Positions 33,613 to 41,731 of a stretch of 64,000 nt of DNA are shown one piece after another. Every line of letters starts with the position of its first letter. The stretch's first letter is position 1. Origin of the DNA: Dorea formicigenerans (lineage in GTDB: Bacteria > Bacillota > Clostridia > Lachnospirales > Lachnospiraceae); assembly GCF_025150245.1 (NCBI RefSeq), contig NZ_CP102279.1:2229423-2293422 (forward strand). The letters run 5' to 3'. The notes below the pieces were generated by a model. That model was not told the DNA's origin, ran no database searches, and worked only from the letters and a program-made list of their open reading frames with translations. A program made the translations under genes and the position numbers.

Positions 33613-34620
33613 CTATGCTGACTGTCTGATGACCAATTCCAGTTCTAATTCTTTTCTAACTGTATCATCTGGTTCCTCTGAAAGCTGCCTGATAATCTCT
33701 TTTGCTGCGAGCATTCCTTCGTCCTGCACTGGTTGCCGAATCGTCGTCAGCGGGATTGGTAACAGTGACGCAATCGGCTGATCATCCACACCTACGATTG
33801 CCAAATCCTCTGGAACTTTAATCCCCTGATTTATAGCTTCTGTAAGAATTCCTGCTGCCACCTCATCACTTCCTGCAATGATTGCATCTGGACGGTTCTC
33901 CCTTTTTAGTATCTCTTCGAGAATTCTTCTACCATCGTCCATGGTCTTTGCTCTCGTAAAATTGAGATTTGGATCTGCTGTCATTCCATGTGCTGCGAGT
34001 GCTTCTATATAGCCACTGTAACGGTCACTGTCAATATTCATTCCATTCGGCTGATGCATCACCCCGCGGCTTCCTGTACAGTAGGCAATTTTCTGATAAT
34101 TCTTTCCAATCAGATATTCTGTTGCTTTATAGAAACCTTCATACTGTCTTGCACGCACCGTAGAAATGCTTGTATCTTCGTTGTATTCATTGCATACAAC
34201 CACTTTTCCATATTGCTCATAGGATCTGATCTTATCCCAGTCATTCTCAATCGCACAGAGGATAATTCCATCTGCATGATGCATACGCACCAGCTCCATT
34301 GCTTCTTCCTCTCGTTCCTTCTCTCCGAATGTCTGAGTAATCAGTGTTCTGTAATTGTACTTCCGGCATGTTCTCTCAATAGAATCAACCAGATATGCAA
34401 AGAAGCTGTTCGTGATACTCGGAATGGATACTGCAATATTTCCTGATCCTGATCCTCTCATCTGCCTTGCTGCCTGCAGTGGACTATAACCAAGTGCGTC
34501 CATTGCTTCTTTTACTTTCCGTTTCTTCTCTTCTGAGACATGAGGTTTATTATTAATAACTCTGGAGACTGTTGATACTGATAATCCTGACAGTCTGGCC
34601 ACGTCTGATATCGTTGCCAA
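33613..34620 (-). CDS. LacI-family transcriptional regulator of the PTS/glucosidase operon
   Basis: A 335-residue repressor. N-terminal LacI helix-turn-helix ATISDVARLSGLSVSTVSRV with hinge GYSPLQAARQM, then a periplasmic-binding-like effector domain (GIILCAIEND; DAIIAGSDEVAAG; IVGVDDQP). The longest frame opens at ATG 34638, but its AAGGA is only 3 nt away. AAAGGAG lies 8 nt before TTG 34620, which would give the standard LacI beginning M-ATISDVA, so I use that start. It sits directly upstream of and codirectional with the PTS genes, and matching operators lie before both it and EIIB. Confidence 0.92.
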   Translation of the reverse strand: MATISDVARLSGLSVSTVSRVINNKPHVSEEKKRKVKEAMDALGYSPLQAARQMRGSGSGNIAVSIPSITNSFFAYLVDSIERTCRKYNYRTLITQTFGEKEREEEAMELVRMHHADGIILCAIENDWDKIRSYEQYGKVVVCNEYNEDTSISTVRARQYEGFYKATEYLIGKNYQKIAYCTGSRGVMHQPNGMNIDSDRYSGYIEALAAHGMTADPNLNFTRAKTMDDGRRILEEILKRENRPDAIIAGSDEVAAGILTEAINQGIKVPEDLAIVGVDDQPIASLLPIPLTTIRQPVQDEGMLAAKEIIRQLSEEPDDTVRKELELELVIRQSA

Positions 34621-34664
34621 TTTTTTGTCTCCTTTCATTCTTCCTTGTTTTTCTTTTCACCTAC

Positions 34665-34693
34665 AGAATAATCCTGTTTTTTTAATTTGTCAA
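34665..34693 (-). promoter_or_regulatory. lacI-type regulator promoter
   Basis: Perfect TTGACA (34693-34688), 17-bp spacer, TATTCT (34670-34665) on the minus strand. Confidence 0.8.
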
Positions 34694-34701
34694 AAGCTTT
34701 T

Positions 34702-34717
34702 TTGGTATCGTTACCAA
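34702..34717. promoter_or_regulatory. LacI-type operator upstream of the regulator gene
   Basis: TTGGTATCGTTACCAA differs at one position from the PTS-operon operator. It lies 8 bp upstream of the -35, so autoregulation is likely. Confidence 0.8.
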
Positions 34718-34782
34718 TTTTAGTAATGTGAACAAATTTACATTTTTAAATTTGTATAGTTTGCATAGTCCGCAGTTGTAAA

Positions 34783-34857
34783 AGAAGTATATCATGCAAT
34801 TGCATGACATACTTCTACTGCGCACCTCGCAGCAAGAATGCCGAGGCATTTTTGAAC
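34783..34857. repeat. MITE-like palindromic repeat, copy 2
   Basis: AGAAGTAT (34783-34790) pairs with ATACTTCT (34809-34816) around TCATGCAATTGCATGA (34792-34807). It continues with CTGCGCACCTCGCAGCAAGAATGCC and ends GGCATTTTTGAAC. The first 37 nt of the shared body match copy 1 exactly, and the end is the complement of the start of copy 1. Confidence 0.8.
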
Positions 34858-34866
34858 ATCCGAAAC

Positions 34867-34893
34867 TAAAAAAGGTCCACCGGACCTTTTTGT
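34867..34893. terminator. Symmetrical terminator hairpin
   Basis: AAAAGGTCC-ACC-GGACCTTTT with A/T runs on both sides, able to act in either direction. It backs up the por terminator on the minus strand. Confidence 0.7.
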
Positions 34894-34906
34894 CGTATGC
34901 TTGGCA

Positions 34907-34952
34907 ATTCAAAAGAGGAGCGATATTGTACTAAATACAATATCACTCCTCT
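34907..34952 (-). terminator. por terminator
   Basis: AGAGGAG-GATATTGTA (34914-34930) pairs with TACAATATC-CTCCTCT (34936-34952). The minus-strand stem of about 16 bp is followed by TTTTGAATT. A further perfect hairpin, AGAATTCAAG/CTTGAATTCT, lies at 34974-34997 nearer the stop codon. Confidence 0.75.
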
Positions 34953-35019
34953 AATTTACATGAATGACACATCAGAATTCAAGTTCACTTGAATTCTCGT
35001 ATCCTTTATAGATTCAATT

Positions 35020-38000
35020 CTACTCTTCTGCTCCATAGAGTGTTACAAGTTTCTTCAGATACTCGTATCTCTCCATAGCTTCCTGCTCGTTTTTCTTGAA
35101 CAGTCTTGCTGCCTTCTCCGGATTAGCTCTCTTCAGTGCGTTGTAACGTACTTCTCCGTCCAGGAATTCCTGATATCCTTCTTCCTTAGGCTCTTTGCTA
35201 TCCAGTGTGAACTTAGCGCCCTCTGCTGCAGGGTTGAATCTGAAGTTATTCCAGTATCCACACTCTACTGCTAACTGCTCCTCAGTCTGAGCTTTGCTCA
35301 TACCTTTCTTAATACCATGGTTGATACATGGAGCGTAAGCAATGATGAGTGATGGTCCCGGATAAGCCTCTGCCTCTGCAATTGCTTTTACAGTCTGGTT
35401 ATAATCAGCACCCATAGCGATCTGTGCAACATATACATAACCGTAACTCATTGCGATTCCTGCAAGGTCTTTCTTCTTTGTCTCTTTACCACCAGCTGCG
35501 AACTGTGCTGTAGCACCTGTCTTAGTAGCCTTTGAAGCCTGTCCACCTGTGTTAGAATAAACCTCTGTATCGAATACCATGATGTTAATATCCTCGCCAC
35601 TTGCAAGAACATGGTCTACACCGCCAAATCCGATATCGTAAGCCCATCCGTCTCCACCAAAGATCCACTGGGATTTCTTAGCCAGGAAGTCTTTGTTCTT
35701 AACGATGTCCTTACATGTATCACAATCACAACCATCTAATGCTGCAACAAGTTTATCTGTAGCGTCACCATTAGATGCTCCACAGTTAAATGTGTCAAGA
35801 TATTCCTGACAAGCTGCTTTTACTTCTGCAGATGCTTTATCGCTTGCAGCAATTGTCTCAACTTCTGCTTTTAATCTCTTTCTGATAGCCTTCTGGCCAA
35901 GTAACATACCATAACCAAATTCAGCATTATCCTCGAACAGTGAGTTAGACCATGCCGGTCCCTGTCCCTTAGCGTTTACTGTATATGGTGTAGATGGTGA
36001 AGAGTTACCCCAGATAGAAGAACATCCTGTAGCATTAGCGATATACATTCTATCTCCAAATAACTGAGTTACCAGTTTTGCATATGGTGTCTCACCACAT
36101 CCTGCACAAGCTCCTGAGAACTCTAACAGTGGCTGCTTGAACTGACTTCCTTTTACTGTTGCAGGTTTGAACTTCGCAACAACCTCTGGTTTTACCTCGA
36201 TCTCACGACCAAAGTCAAATGCTTTCTGAGAACCTGCATTTGCTTCCATGTTCTCCATAACAAGAGCTTTTTCACCCTTCTTACCTGGACATACATTGAC
36301 ACAAGATCCGCAACCTGTACAGTCATAAGCAGATACTGTCATTGTAAATTTCAGTCCTGGCATACCGATCATATCGATTGCTTCTGTTCCTTCCGGTGCT
36401 TTAGCGAGCTCTTCTTCTGTAAGTGCTACCGGACGGATAACTGCATGTGGACATACATATGCACAACGGTTACACTGTACACAATTTTCTGATTTCCATA
36501 CCGGAATATCTACTGCAATACCACGTTTCTCATACTCAGCAGATCCTGAAGGTGTAGAACCATCAGCATAATCAACAAATGCAGATACTGGCAGGTTATT
36601 ACCTTCCTGTGAGTTAACTTTTGACTGAATATTTTTAACAAATGCAACTACATCTGCGCGGCCGTCTTTTACTTCCGGAGTAAAGAGTCCCTCATCCGGA
36701 CAAGATTTCCATGAATCCGGAACCTGAATCTCTACAACCTGTTTTGCACCGGCATCAATAGCATCATAGTTCATCTGTACAATCTTGTCACCTTTTCTTC
36801 CGTAAGTAGCTTTTGCTGCTTTCTTCATAAGGTCGATTGCCTCTTCCTCAGGAATGATTGCTGCAAGCTTAAAGAATGCTGACTGAAGAACTGTATTGAT
36901 ACGTCCGCCAAGTCCGATTTCTTTACCAATCTTGATACCATCGATTGTGTAGAATTTAATATTGTGGTCTGCAATGTAAGCTTTTACCTGTCCCGGTAAA
37001 TGTTTCTCAAGACCTTCCATATCCCATGAGCAGTTCAGAAGGAATGTTCCTCCGTCTACTAACTCCTGAACCATGTTATATTTATTTACATAAGATGGAT
37101 TATGACATGCTACAAAGTTTGCTTTGTGAATCAGGTAAGTAGATTTGATTGGCTTCTTACCGAAACGCAGGTGTGACATTGTAACACCACCGGACTTCTT
37201 AGAATCATAATCAAAATAAGCCTGTGCATACATATCTGTGTTGTCACCAATGATCTTGATAGAGTTCTTGTTAGCTCCAACAGTACCATCTGCTCCAAGT
37301 CCCCAGAACTTACAGTTGATTGTTCCCTCTGGTGTTGTAACCAGCGGAGCTCCAACTTCCAGTGACAGATGTGTAAGATCATCCTCAATACCAATTGTAA
37401 ATCTCTTTCTGTCAACATTGTTAAATACAGCAACGATCTGAGCCGGTGTTGTATCTTTAGAACCTAATCCATAACGTCCACAATTAACCGGAATACTATC
37501 AAACTTAGATCCTTTCAGTGCAGATACGACATCCAGATATAATGGCTCTCCTTCTGCTCCTGGCTCTTTTGTTCTGTCAAGAACATTGATATATTTTACA
37601 GTGTCCGGAATAGCGTCGATAAGTGCCTGTGCACAGAACGGTCTGTAAAGACGAACCTTTACAACTCCGACTTTCTCTCCGGCTGCTCTTAAGTAATCGA
37701 TTGTCTCCTCAATAGTATCACAGACAGATCCCATAGCGATGATGACTTTCTCAGCATCCTCTGCTCCATAATAGTTAAACAGTTTATAATCTGTTCCAAT
37801 CTTAGCATTAACTTTGTCCATGTACTCCTGAACGATTGCCGGCATAGCATCGTAGTATGGGTTACATGCTTCTCTTGCCTGGAAAAAGATATCCGGGTTC
37901 TGAGCGGAACCTCTCTGGCATGGGTGATTAGGATTCAGAGCATGTTTTCTGAATTCATCGATTGCATCCATATCTACCAGATCTTTCAGATCTTCATAAT

Positions 38001-38559
38001 CCCAAGTCTCAATCTTCTGAATCTCGTGTGATGTACGGAATCCATCAAAGAAGTTGATAAATGGAAGTTTTCCCTTTAATGCTGCACAATGTGCAACTGG
38101 TGTCAGATCCATAACTTCCTGTACACTGGACTCACACAGCATAGCTGCACCAGTCTGACGACAGGCGTAAACATCAGAGTGATCTCCAAAAATTGAAAGT
38201 GCATGACTTGCAAGTGCACGAGCTGATACATGGAATACTCCAGGAAGCTGCTCCCCTGCAACTTTATATAAGTTAGGAATCATCAACAGCAATCCCTGAG
38301 ATGCTGTAAATGTTGTTGTAAGTGCTCCTGCTGCCAAGGATCCATGAACGGCTCCTGCTGCACCAGCCTCTGACTGCATCTCTGTTACCTGAACAGTCTC
38401 TCCAAATATATTCTTTCTGCCTTCTGTAGCCCACTCATCTACATGCTCCGGCATAACAGATGATGGTGTAATTGGGTAAATAGCTGCTACTTCAGTATAT
38501 GCATATGAAGCATGTGCTGCGGCCTGATTACCATCCATGGTTTTCATTTTTCTTGCCAT
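35020..38559 (-). CDS. nifJ: Pyruvate:ferredoxin (flavodoxin) oxidoreductase
   Basis: A 1179-residue fused enzyme oxidising pyruvate and CoA to acetyl-CoA and CO2 with reduction of ferredoxin, the central step of clostridial fermentation. Domain I starts with YPITPSSVMPEHVDEWA and GAAGAVHGSLAAGALTTTF. The 2x4Fe-4S ferredoxin domain has CVQCNRCAYVCPH and CTGCGSCVNVCPG (about residues 690-760). The C-terminal thiamine-PP domain carries CAGCGETPYAKL, IFGGDGWAYDIGFGG and NTGGQASKAT. Full length for the family. ATG at 38559 follows AAGGAGG. Single-gene unit with its own promoter and a double terminator. Confidence 0.97.
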   Translation of the reverse strand: MARKMKTMDGNQAAAHASYAYTEVAAIYPITPSSVMPEHVDEWATEGRKNIFGETVQVTEMQSEAGAAGAVHGSLAAGALTTTFTASQGLLLMIPNLYKVAGEQLPGVFHVSARALASHALSIFGDHSDVYACRQTGAAMLCESSVQEVMDLTPVAHCAALKGKLPFINFFDGFRTSHEIQKIETWDYEDLKDLVDMDAIDEFRKHALNPNHPCQRGSAQNPDIFFQAREACNPYYDAMPAIVQEYMDKVNAKIGTDYKLFNYYGAEDAEKVIIAMGSVCDTIEETIDYLRAAGEKVGVVKVRLYRPFCAQALIDAIPDTVKYINVLDRTKEPGAEGEPLYLDVVSALKGSKFDSIPVNCGRYGLGSKDTTPAQIVAVFNNVDRKRFTIGIEDDLTHLSLEVGAPLVTTPEGTINCKFWGLGADGTVGANKNSIKIIGDNTDMYAQAYFDYDSKKSGGVTMSHLRFGKKPIKSTYLIHKANFVACHNPSYVNKYNMVQELVDGGTFLLNCSWDMEGLEKHLPGQVKAYIADHNIKFYTIDGIKIGKEIGLGGRINTVLQSAFFKLAAIIPEEEAIDLMKKAAKATYGRKGDKIVQMNYDAIDAGAKQVVEIQVPDSWKSCPDEGLFTPEVKDGRADVVAFVKNIQSKVNSQEGNNLPVSAFVDYADGSTPSGSAEYEKRGIAVDIPVWKSENCVQCNRCAYVCPHAVIRPVALTEEELAKAPEGTEAIDMIGMPGLKFTMTVSAYDCTGCGSCVNVCPGKKGEKALVMENMEANAGSQKAFDFGREIEVKPEVVAKFKPATVKGSQFKQPLLEFSGACAGCGETPYAKLVTQLFGDRMYIANATGCSSIWGNSSPSTPYTVNAKGQGPAWSNSLFEDNAEFGYGMLLGQKAIRKRLKAEVETIAASDKASAEVKAACQEYLDTFNCGASNGDATDKLVAALDGCDCDTCKDIVKNKDFLAKKSQWIFGGDGWAYDIGFGGVDHVLASGEDINIMVFDTEVYSNTGGQASKATKTGATAQFAAGGKETKKKDLAGIAMSYGYVYVAQIAMGADYNQTVKAIAEAEAYPGPSLIIAYAPCINHGIKKGMSKAQTEEQLAVECGYWNNFRFNPAAEGAKFTLDSKEPKEEGYQEFLDGEVRYNALKRANPEKAARLFKKNEQEAMERYEYLKKLVTLYGAEE

Positions 38560-38616
38560 TTTGTTGTTCCTCCTTAGACATTATTCAAGAAAACTAATTC
38601 TTTACATATATCTTAT

Positions 38617-38645
38617 ATTATAGTCCGGCACTTCTTAAAAGTCTA
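38617..38645 (-). promoter_or_regulatory. por promoter
   Basis: TAGACT (38645-38640), 17-bp spacer, perfect TATAAT (38622-38617) on the minus strand, about 50 nt before the ATG. Confidence 0.7.
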
Positions 38646-38717
38646 GATATTCTCCGTTTCTTTTTGTTCCTTTTTTGATACAAAATTAACGACGCTTCTA
38701 ATTCTAATGCGATAACA

Positions 38718-38748
38718 CTAAAAAAGCTGCCTAACAAGCAGCTTTTTT
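38718..38748 (-). terminator. lgt terminator overlapping its last codons
   Basis: AAAAAGCTGC and GCAGCTTTTTT flank a 6-8-nt loop. The upstream arm encodes the last Lys/Ala residues of Lgt and the stop codon lies in the loop. The minus-strand stem is followed by T6. Confidence 0.8.
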
Positions 38749-39597
38749 CTTAACCTTTATTCGATTATATACAATCAAAACAAATGATACAACTACAATG
38801 GTTCCGGCAAGAACCTGTGATACCGGAATTTCTGTCCCCGGAATCCAGAGTTGGTCTGTTCTTAATCCCTCGATCCATACTCTTCCTGCACCATATCCAA
38901 GCAGATACATCAAGAATACTTCTCCCTGGAACTTTTTATGTCTGCGATACAACAACAGTAATATCAACAAGGCGAGACACCACATAGACTCATAAAGATA
39001 TGTCGGGCTCACTTGAATATAAGATACCCCATCCACTGTTTCCATGTGTTTTCTCATTAAATCCGTGATATCCGAAGATCTGACTGCATCTACCGGAAGT
39101 TTCATAGCAAATAATCCATCTGTATACTCACCAAATGCTTCCCTGTTAAAGAAATTTCCCCAGCGTCCGATTGCCTGTCCAAGTACAAGTCCAAGACCTG
39201 CTGTATCAAAGATCTGTGCTGCTGATAATTTCTTCACTTTTGCAAATACAATTACTGTAAGAACCGCTGCGATCACACCGCCGTAAATTGCAAGTCCTCC
39301 CTGTCTGAGGTTAAAAATACTAAGCAGGTCATCTTTGTACATATCCCATGAAAAAATCACGTAATATGCCCTGGCACCGATAATTGAAATGATTACTGCA
39401 CAAATAGACAGATCATAATAATCTTCTTCTTTCTGTCCAGTTCTTTTTGCTTCATATACTGCCATAAAAATTCCGGCAAGAATCCCAGCACCTATGATCA
39501 TTCCGTAATAAGCAATATCAAATCCAAATACCGTAATATGATTCCCTACTGAAGAAAGATGTATTCCCAGATGTGGAAAATCAATCGTTCTAGTCAT
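38731..39597 (-). CDS. lgt: Prolipoprotein diacylglyceryl transferase
   Basis: A 288-residue polytopic membrane enzyme transferring diacylglycerol from phosphatidylglycerol to the lipobox Cys of prolipoproteins. The Lgt signature GRWGNFFNREAFG (about residues 145-157), the preceding GGLAIYGGVI and the C-terminal GAGRVWIEGLRTDQLW are present, with seven hydrophobic spans. It starts 26 nt after ychF, so the two are probably cotranscribed. Ribosome site AAGGAAG. Confidence 0.95.
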   Translation of the reverse strand: MTRTIDFPHLGIHLSSVGNHITVFGFDIAYYGMIIGAGILAGIFMAVYEAKRTGQKEEDYYDLSICAVIISIIGARAYYVIFSWDMYKDDLLSIFNLRQGGLAIYGGVIAAVLTVIVFAKVKKLSAAQIFDTAGLGLVLGQAIGRWGNFFNREAFGEYTDGLFAMKLPVDAVRSSDITDLMRKHMETVDGVSYIQVSPTYLYESMWCLALLILLLLYRRHKKFQGEVFLMYLLGYGAGRVWIEGLRTDQLWIPGTEIPVSQVLAGTIVVVSFVLIVYNRIKVKKKAAC

Positions 39598-39623
39598 TTT
39601 TCATACTTCCTTCCACACTGTGA

Positions 39624-40724
39624 TTATACATTAAATCGGAATAACATAATATCGCCGTCTTTTACTACATATTCTTTTCCTTCCAGACGGATCAGACCTT
39701 TTTCTTTTGCAGCTGCATGACTTCCACATGCAATCAAGTCATCATAAGAAACAACCTCTGCTCGGATAAATCCACGTTCAAAATCAGAGTGGATCTTTCC
39801 TGCTGCCTGCGGTGCCTTTGTTCCCTCTGTAATTGTCCATGCACGGACCTCCGGTTCACCTGCAGTCAGATAACTGATCAGTCCGAGGAGCTTGTAGCTT
39901 GCCTTGATCAGTTTCTCAAGTCCTGACTCAGTAAGACCAAGATCTTCCAGGAACATTTTTTTCTCATCATCATCTAATTCAGAAATCTCAGCTTCAATTT
40001 CTGCACATACTACAAATACTTCACTTTCTTCTTTTGCTGCATACTCTCTGACTGCCTGAACTCCTGCATTGGAAGCTCCGTCATCTGCAAGATCATCTTC
40101 TGATACATTTGCAGCGTAGATGACCGGTTTATATGTCAGAAGATTATAACTCTTAAGCCACTCCTCTTCTTCCTCATCTTCTACTGCGTCAAATGTCTTG
40201 GCAAGTCTTCCATCTTCCAGATGTGCTTTGATCTTCTCAAGAAGAGCCAGCTCTTTTGCTGCTGCCTTGTCATTTCTTGCAACCTTAGTTGTCTTTGCAA
40301 TTCTTCTCTCCAGGATCTCAAGGTCTGAGAAGATAAGCTCCAGATTAATTGTCTCAATATCTCTGAGCGGATCAATACTTCCATCTACATGTACAATATT
40401 ACTGTTCTCAAAACAACGTACTACATGCACGATAGCATCTACTTCACGGATATTTGCAAGGAACTGATTTCCAAGCCCTTCTCCTTTTGATGCTCCCTTT
40501 ACAAGTCCTGCAATATCTACGAACTCAATTGCAGCCGGGATGATCTTCTTCGTGTGATACATCTCGCCAAGGACATTCAGTCTCTCGTCCGGCACAGTTA
40601 CAACTCCGACATTCGGGTCAATAGTACAGAACGGATAGTTTGCAGACTCCGCTCCTGCTTTTGTCAGTGAATTAAAAAGGGTACTCTTACCTACATTCGG
40701 TAATCCCACGATTCCTAATTTCAT
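39624..40724 (-). CDS. ychF: Ribosome-binding ATPase YchF
   Basis: A 366-residue Obg-family P-loop protein that prefers ATP. G1 GLPNVGKSTLFN (residues 7-18), G3 DIAGLVKGAS, the altered G4-type region (IYAANVSEDD), a coiled-coil insert (about residues 130-200) and the C-terminal TGS domain ending ERGFIRAEVV...KEYVVKDGDIMLFRFNV. Linked to translation and oxidative stress responses. ATG at 40724 follows AGGAGG. It is transcribed with lgt from a promoter leaving an unusually long leader of about 210 nt. Confidence 0.95.
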   Translation of the reverse strand: MKLGIVGLPNVGKSTLFNSLTKAGAESANYPFCTIDPNVGVVTVPDERLNVLGEMYHTKKIIPAAIEFVDIAGLVKGASKGEGLGNQFLANIREVDAIVHVVRCFENSNIVHVDGSIDPLRDIETINLELIFSDLEILERRIAKTTKVARNDKAAAKELALLEKIKAHLEDGRLAKTFDAVEDEEEEEWLKSYNLLTYKPVIYAANVSEDDLADDGASNAGVQAVREYAAKEESEVFVVCAEIEAEISELDDDEKKMFLEDLGLTESGLEKLIKASYKLLGLISYLTAGEPEVRAWTITEGTKAPQAAGKIHSDFERGFIRAEVVSYDDLIACGSHAAAKEKGLIRLEGKEYVVKDGDIMLFRFNV

Positions 40725-40942
40725 TTTTGTATTTCCTCCTATAAATCCTTTGATTTCAGCATACTTATTTTTGCAAGTGTGCCATTTAGTGGGCCATTGT
40801 TTTTTCTTTCCAAATCAATCTGCAAATCTGGCCGAGTATAATCCCGTACTTTCCTAGGATATTCCCTTGCCAAGTTCTTTGCCTTTTAAATCTTTTCCTA
40901 TATTTCAGCTTCTCTCATAGAAACCCTAATACAGTATCTTGT

Positions 40943-40971
40943 ATTATACCATAGCATCTTATCTTTGTGAA
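40943..40971 (-). promoter_or_regulatory. ychF-lgt promoter
   Basis: TTCACA (40971-40966), 17 bp, TATAAT (40948-40943) with an upstream TG (extended -10) on the minus strand. Confidence 0.75.
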
Positions 40972-41017
40972 TATTCATTTTAGGCATTATAAGGATATAA
41001 AATTTGCGGACATAAGA

Positions 41018-41042
41018 AAAAAGGAAGGCTCTCAGCCTTCCA
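41018..41042 (-). terminator. Terminator after the GNAT remnant
   Basis: GGAAGGC (41024-41030), loop TCTCA, GCCTTCC (41036-41042), followed on the minus strand by TTTTTTCTTATG. It ends the transcript coming from the transporter/HTH module. Confidence 0.85.
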
Positions 41043-41050
41043 AATAAACT

Positions 41051-41521
41051 TATACATCAGAGAACTCGTGCCATACCGCTTCTCTGTTATGTTCAAGCAT
41101 ACTTACTTTCTGAATCAACCCATAACAATCTTCATCGTAATCCGGTTTAACAATTACTAAATCGTCATCCTCACTTTTTCTCTTTATATGGGAACTGCTT
41201 ATCAAACTCTTCTGCTTCCTGCTCATCTACAAGATAGCCTTCTGGTGTGGCATACTCTCCAGTAATCCCATCAAGATAACCCGGAATCAGTTCCTTACAT
41301 AGGAAAAATGATGCATCCTCTCCCTCCGGCAATCCATGATATCGGATACCATACTCGCTTGCCGGTTTGAATCCACTCTTCCCATAAAAATCAATATTTC
41401 CTTCCAAGCATAATGCACCGCAGCCTAGCTCTGCAGCTTTCTCCAACGAATAATCAAGCAGACTTTTACCATATCCTTTCCGTTTATATTCGTTCTTGAT
41501 ACAGATTGGTCCCATCGTCAT
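41051..41521 (-). pseudogene. GNAT acetyltransferase remnant
   Basis: The frame 41521-41171 reads as the C-terminal half of a GNAT N-acetyltransferase: MTMGPICIKNEYKRKGYGKSL is the acetyl-CoA-binding A motif and FYGKSGF the B motif. The N-terminal half (first roughly 60 residues) is missing. The frame ends after FPYKEKK, but one base shift inside the A5 run near 41177 would continue it as SEDDDLVIVKPDYDEDCYG to a stop at 41051. So it looks both truncated and frameshifted. Its first ATG overlaps the end of a TetR fragment. Confidence 0.7.
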
Positions 41522-41731
41522 AATGGAAATACTTGTGGCATATCATATTCTGTTGCCTGTTCACCATCCTGCTGCTCCATACGCCCCACAATACAATCAA
41601 AAATATCTCTTTTGCTTTTGTAATGACGGTACAATGCCCCTTTTGTCATATCCTGCTATCTGGCTGACTGAGACAGCCTCGTAACCATCTCTGGCGAACA
41701 AATGCAGTGCCACAATTAATATTATCTCTTT
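41518..41731 (-). pseudogene. TetR-family regulator fragment, frameshifted
   Basis: On the minus strand EIILIVALHLFARDGYEAVS is the start of a TetR DNA-binding domain. After SQIAG the frame breaks, and in another frame MTKGALYRHYKSKRDIFDCI continues the recognition helix, ending at a stop (41518) after about 35 more residues. The first residues, several bases in the middle and the whole ligand domain are missing. It lies between the XRE regulator and the GNAT remnant, evidence of local deletions. Confidence 0.75.

Larger units (their letters stand above)
34639..35019. other. 381-bp region between por and lacI: repeat plus serial hairpins
   Basis: It holds the lacI promoter and operator, a full arm of the palindromic repeat, and three consecutive perfect hairpins after the por stop. 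A Cys-rich minus-strand frame (34682-34912) is only the translation of the repeat. Confidence 0.7.
40725..41050. other. 326-bp region upstream of ychF: long leader
   Basis: Holds the terminator at 41018-41042, the ychF promoter at 40943-40971, and a transcribed leader of about 210 nt without a coding frame. The leader has repeated GGCA-type segments (GGCAAAGAACTTGGCAAGGG; ATGGCCCAC/ATGGCACAC), but I cannot assign it to an RNA family. Confidence 0.5.

Noticed and set aside
34682-34912. Cys-rich 76-codon minus-strand frame, sharing SRSMSCNCM with a frame at 27813-28013
   Set aside because: The shared peptide is the translation of the palindromic DNA repeat; there is no ribosome site, so it is not a protein family.
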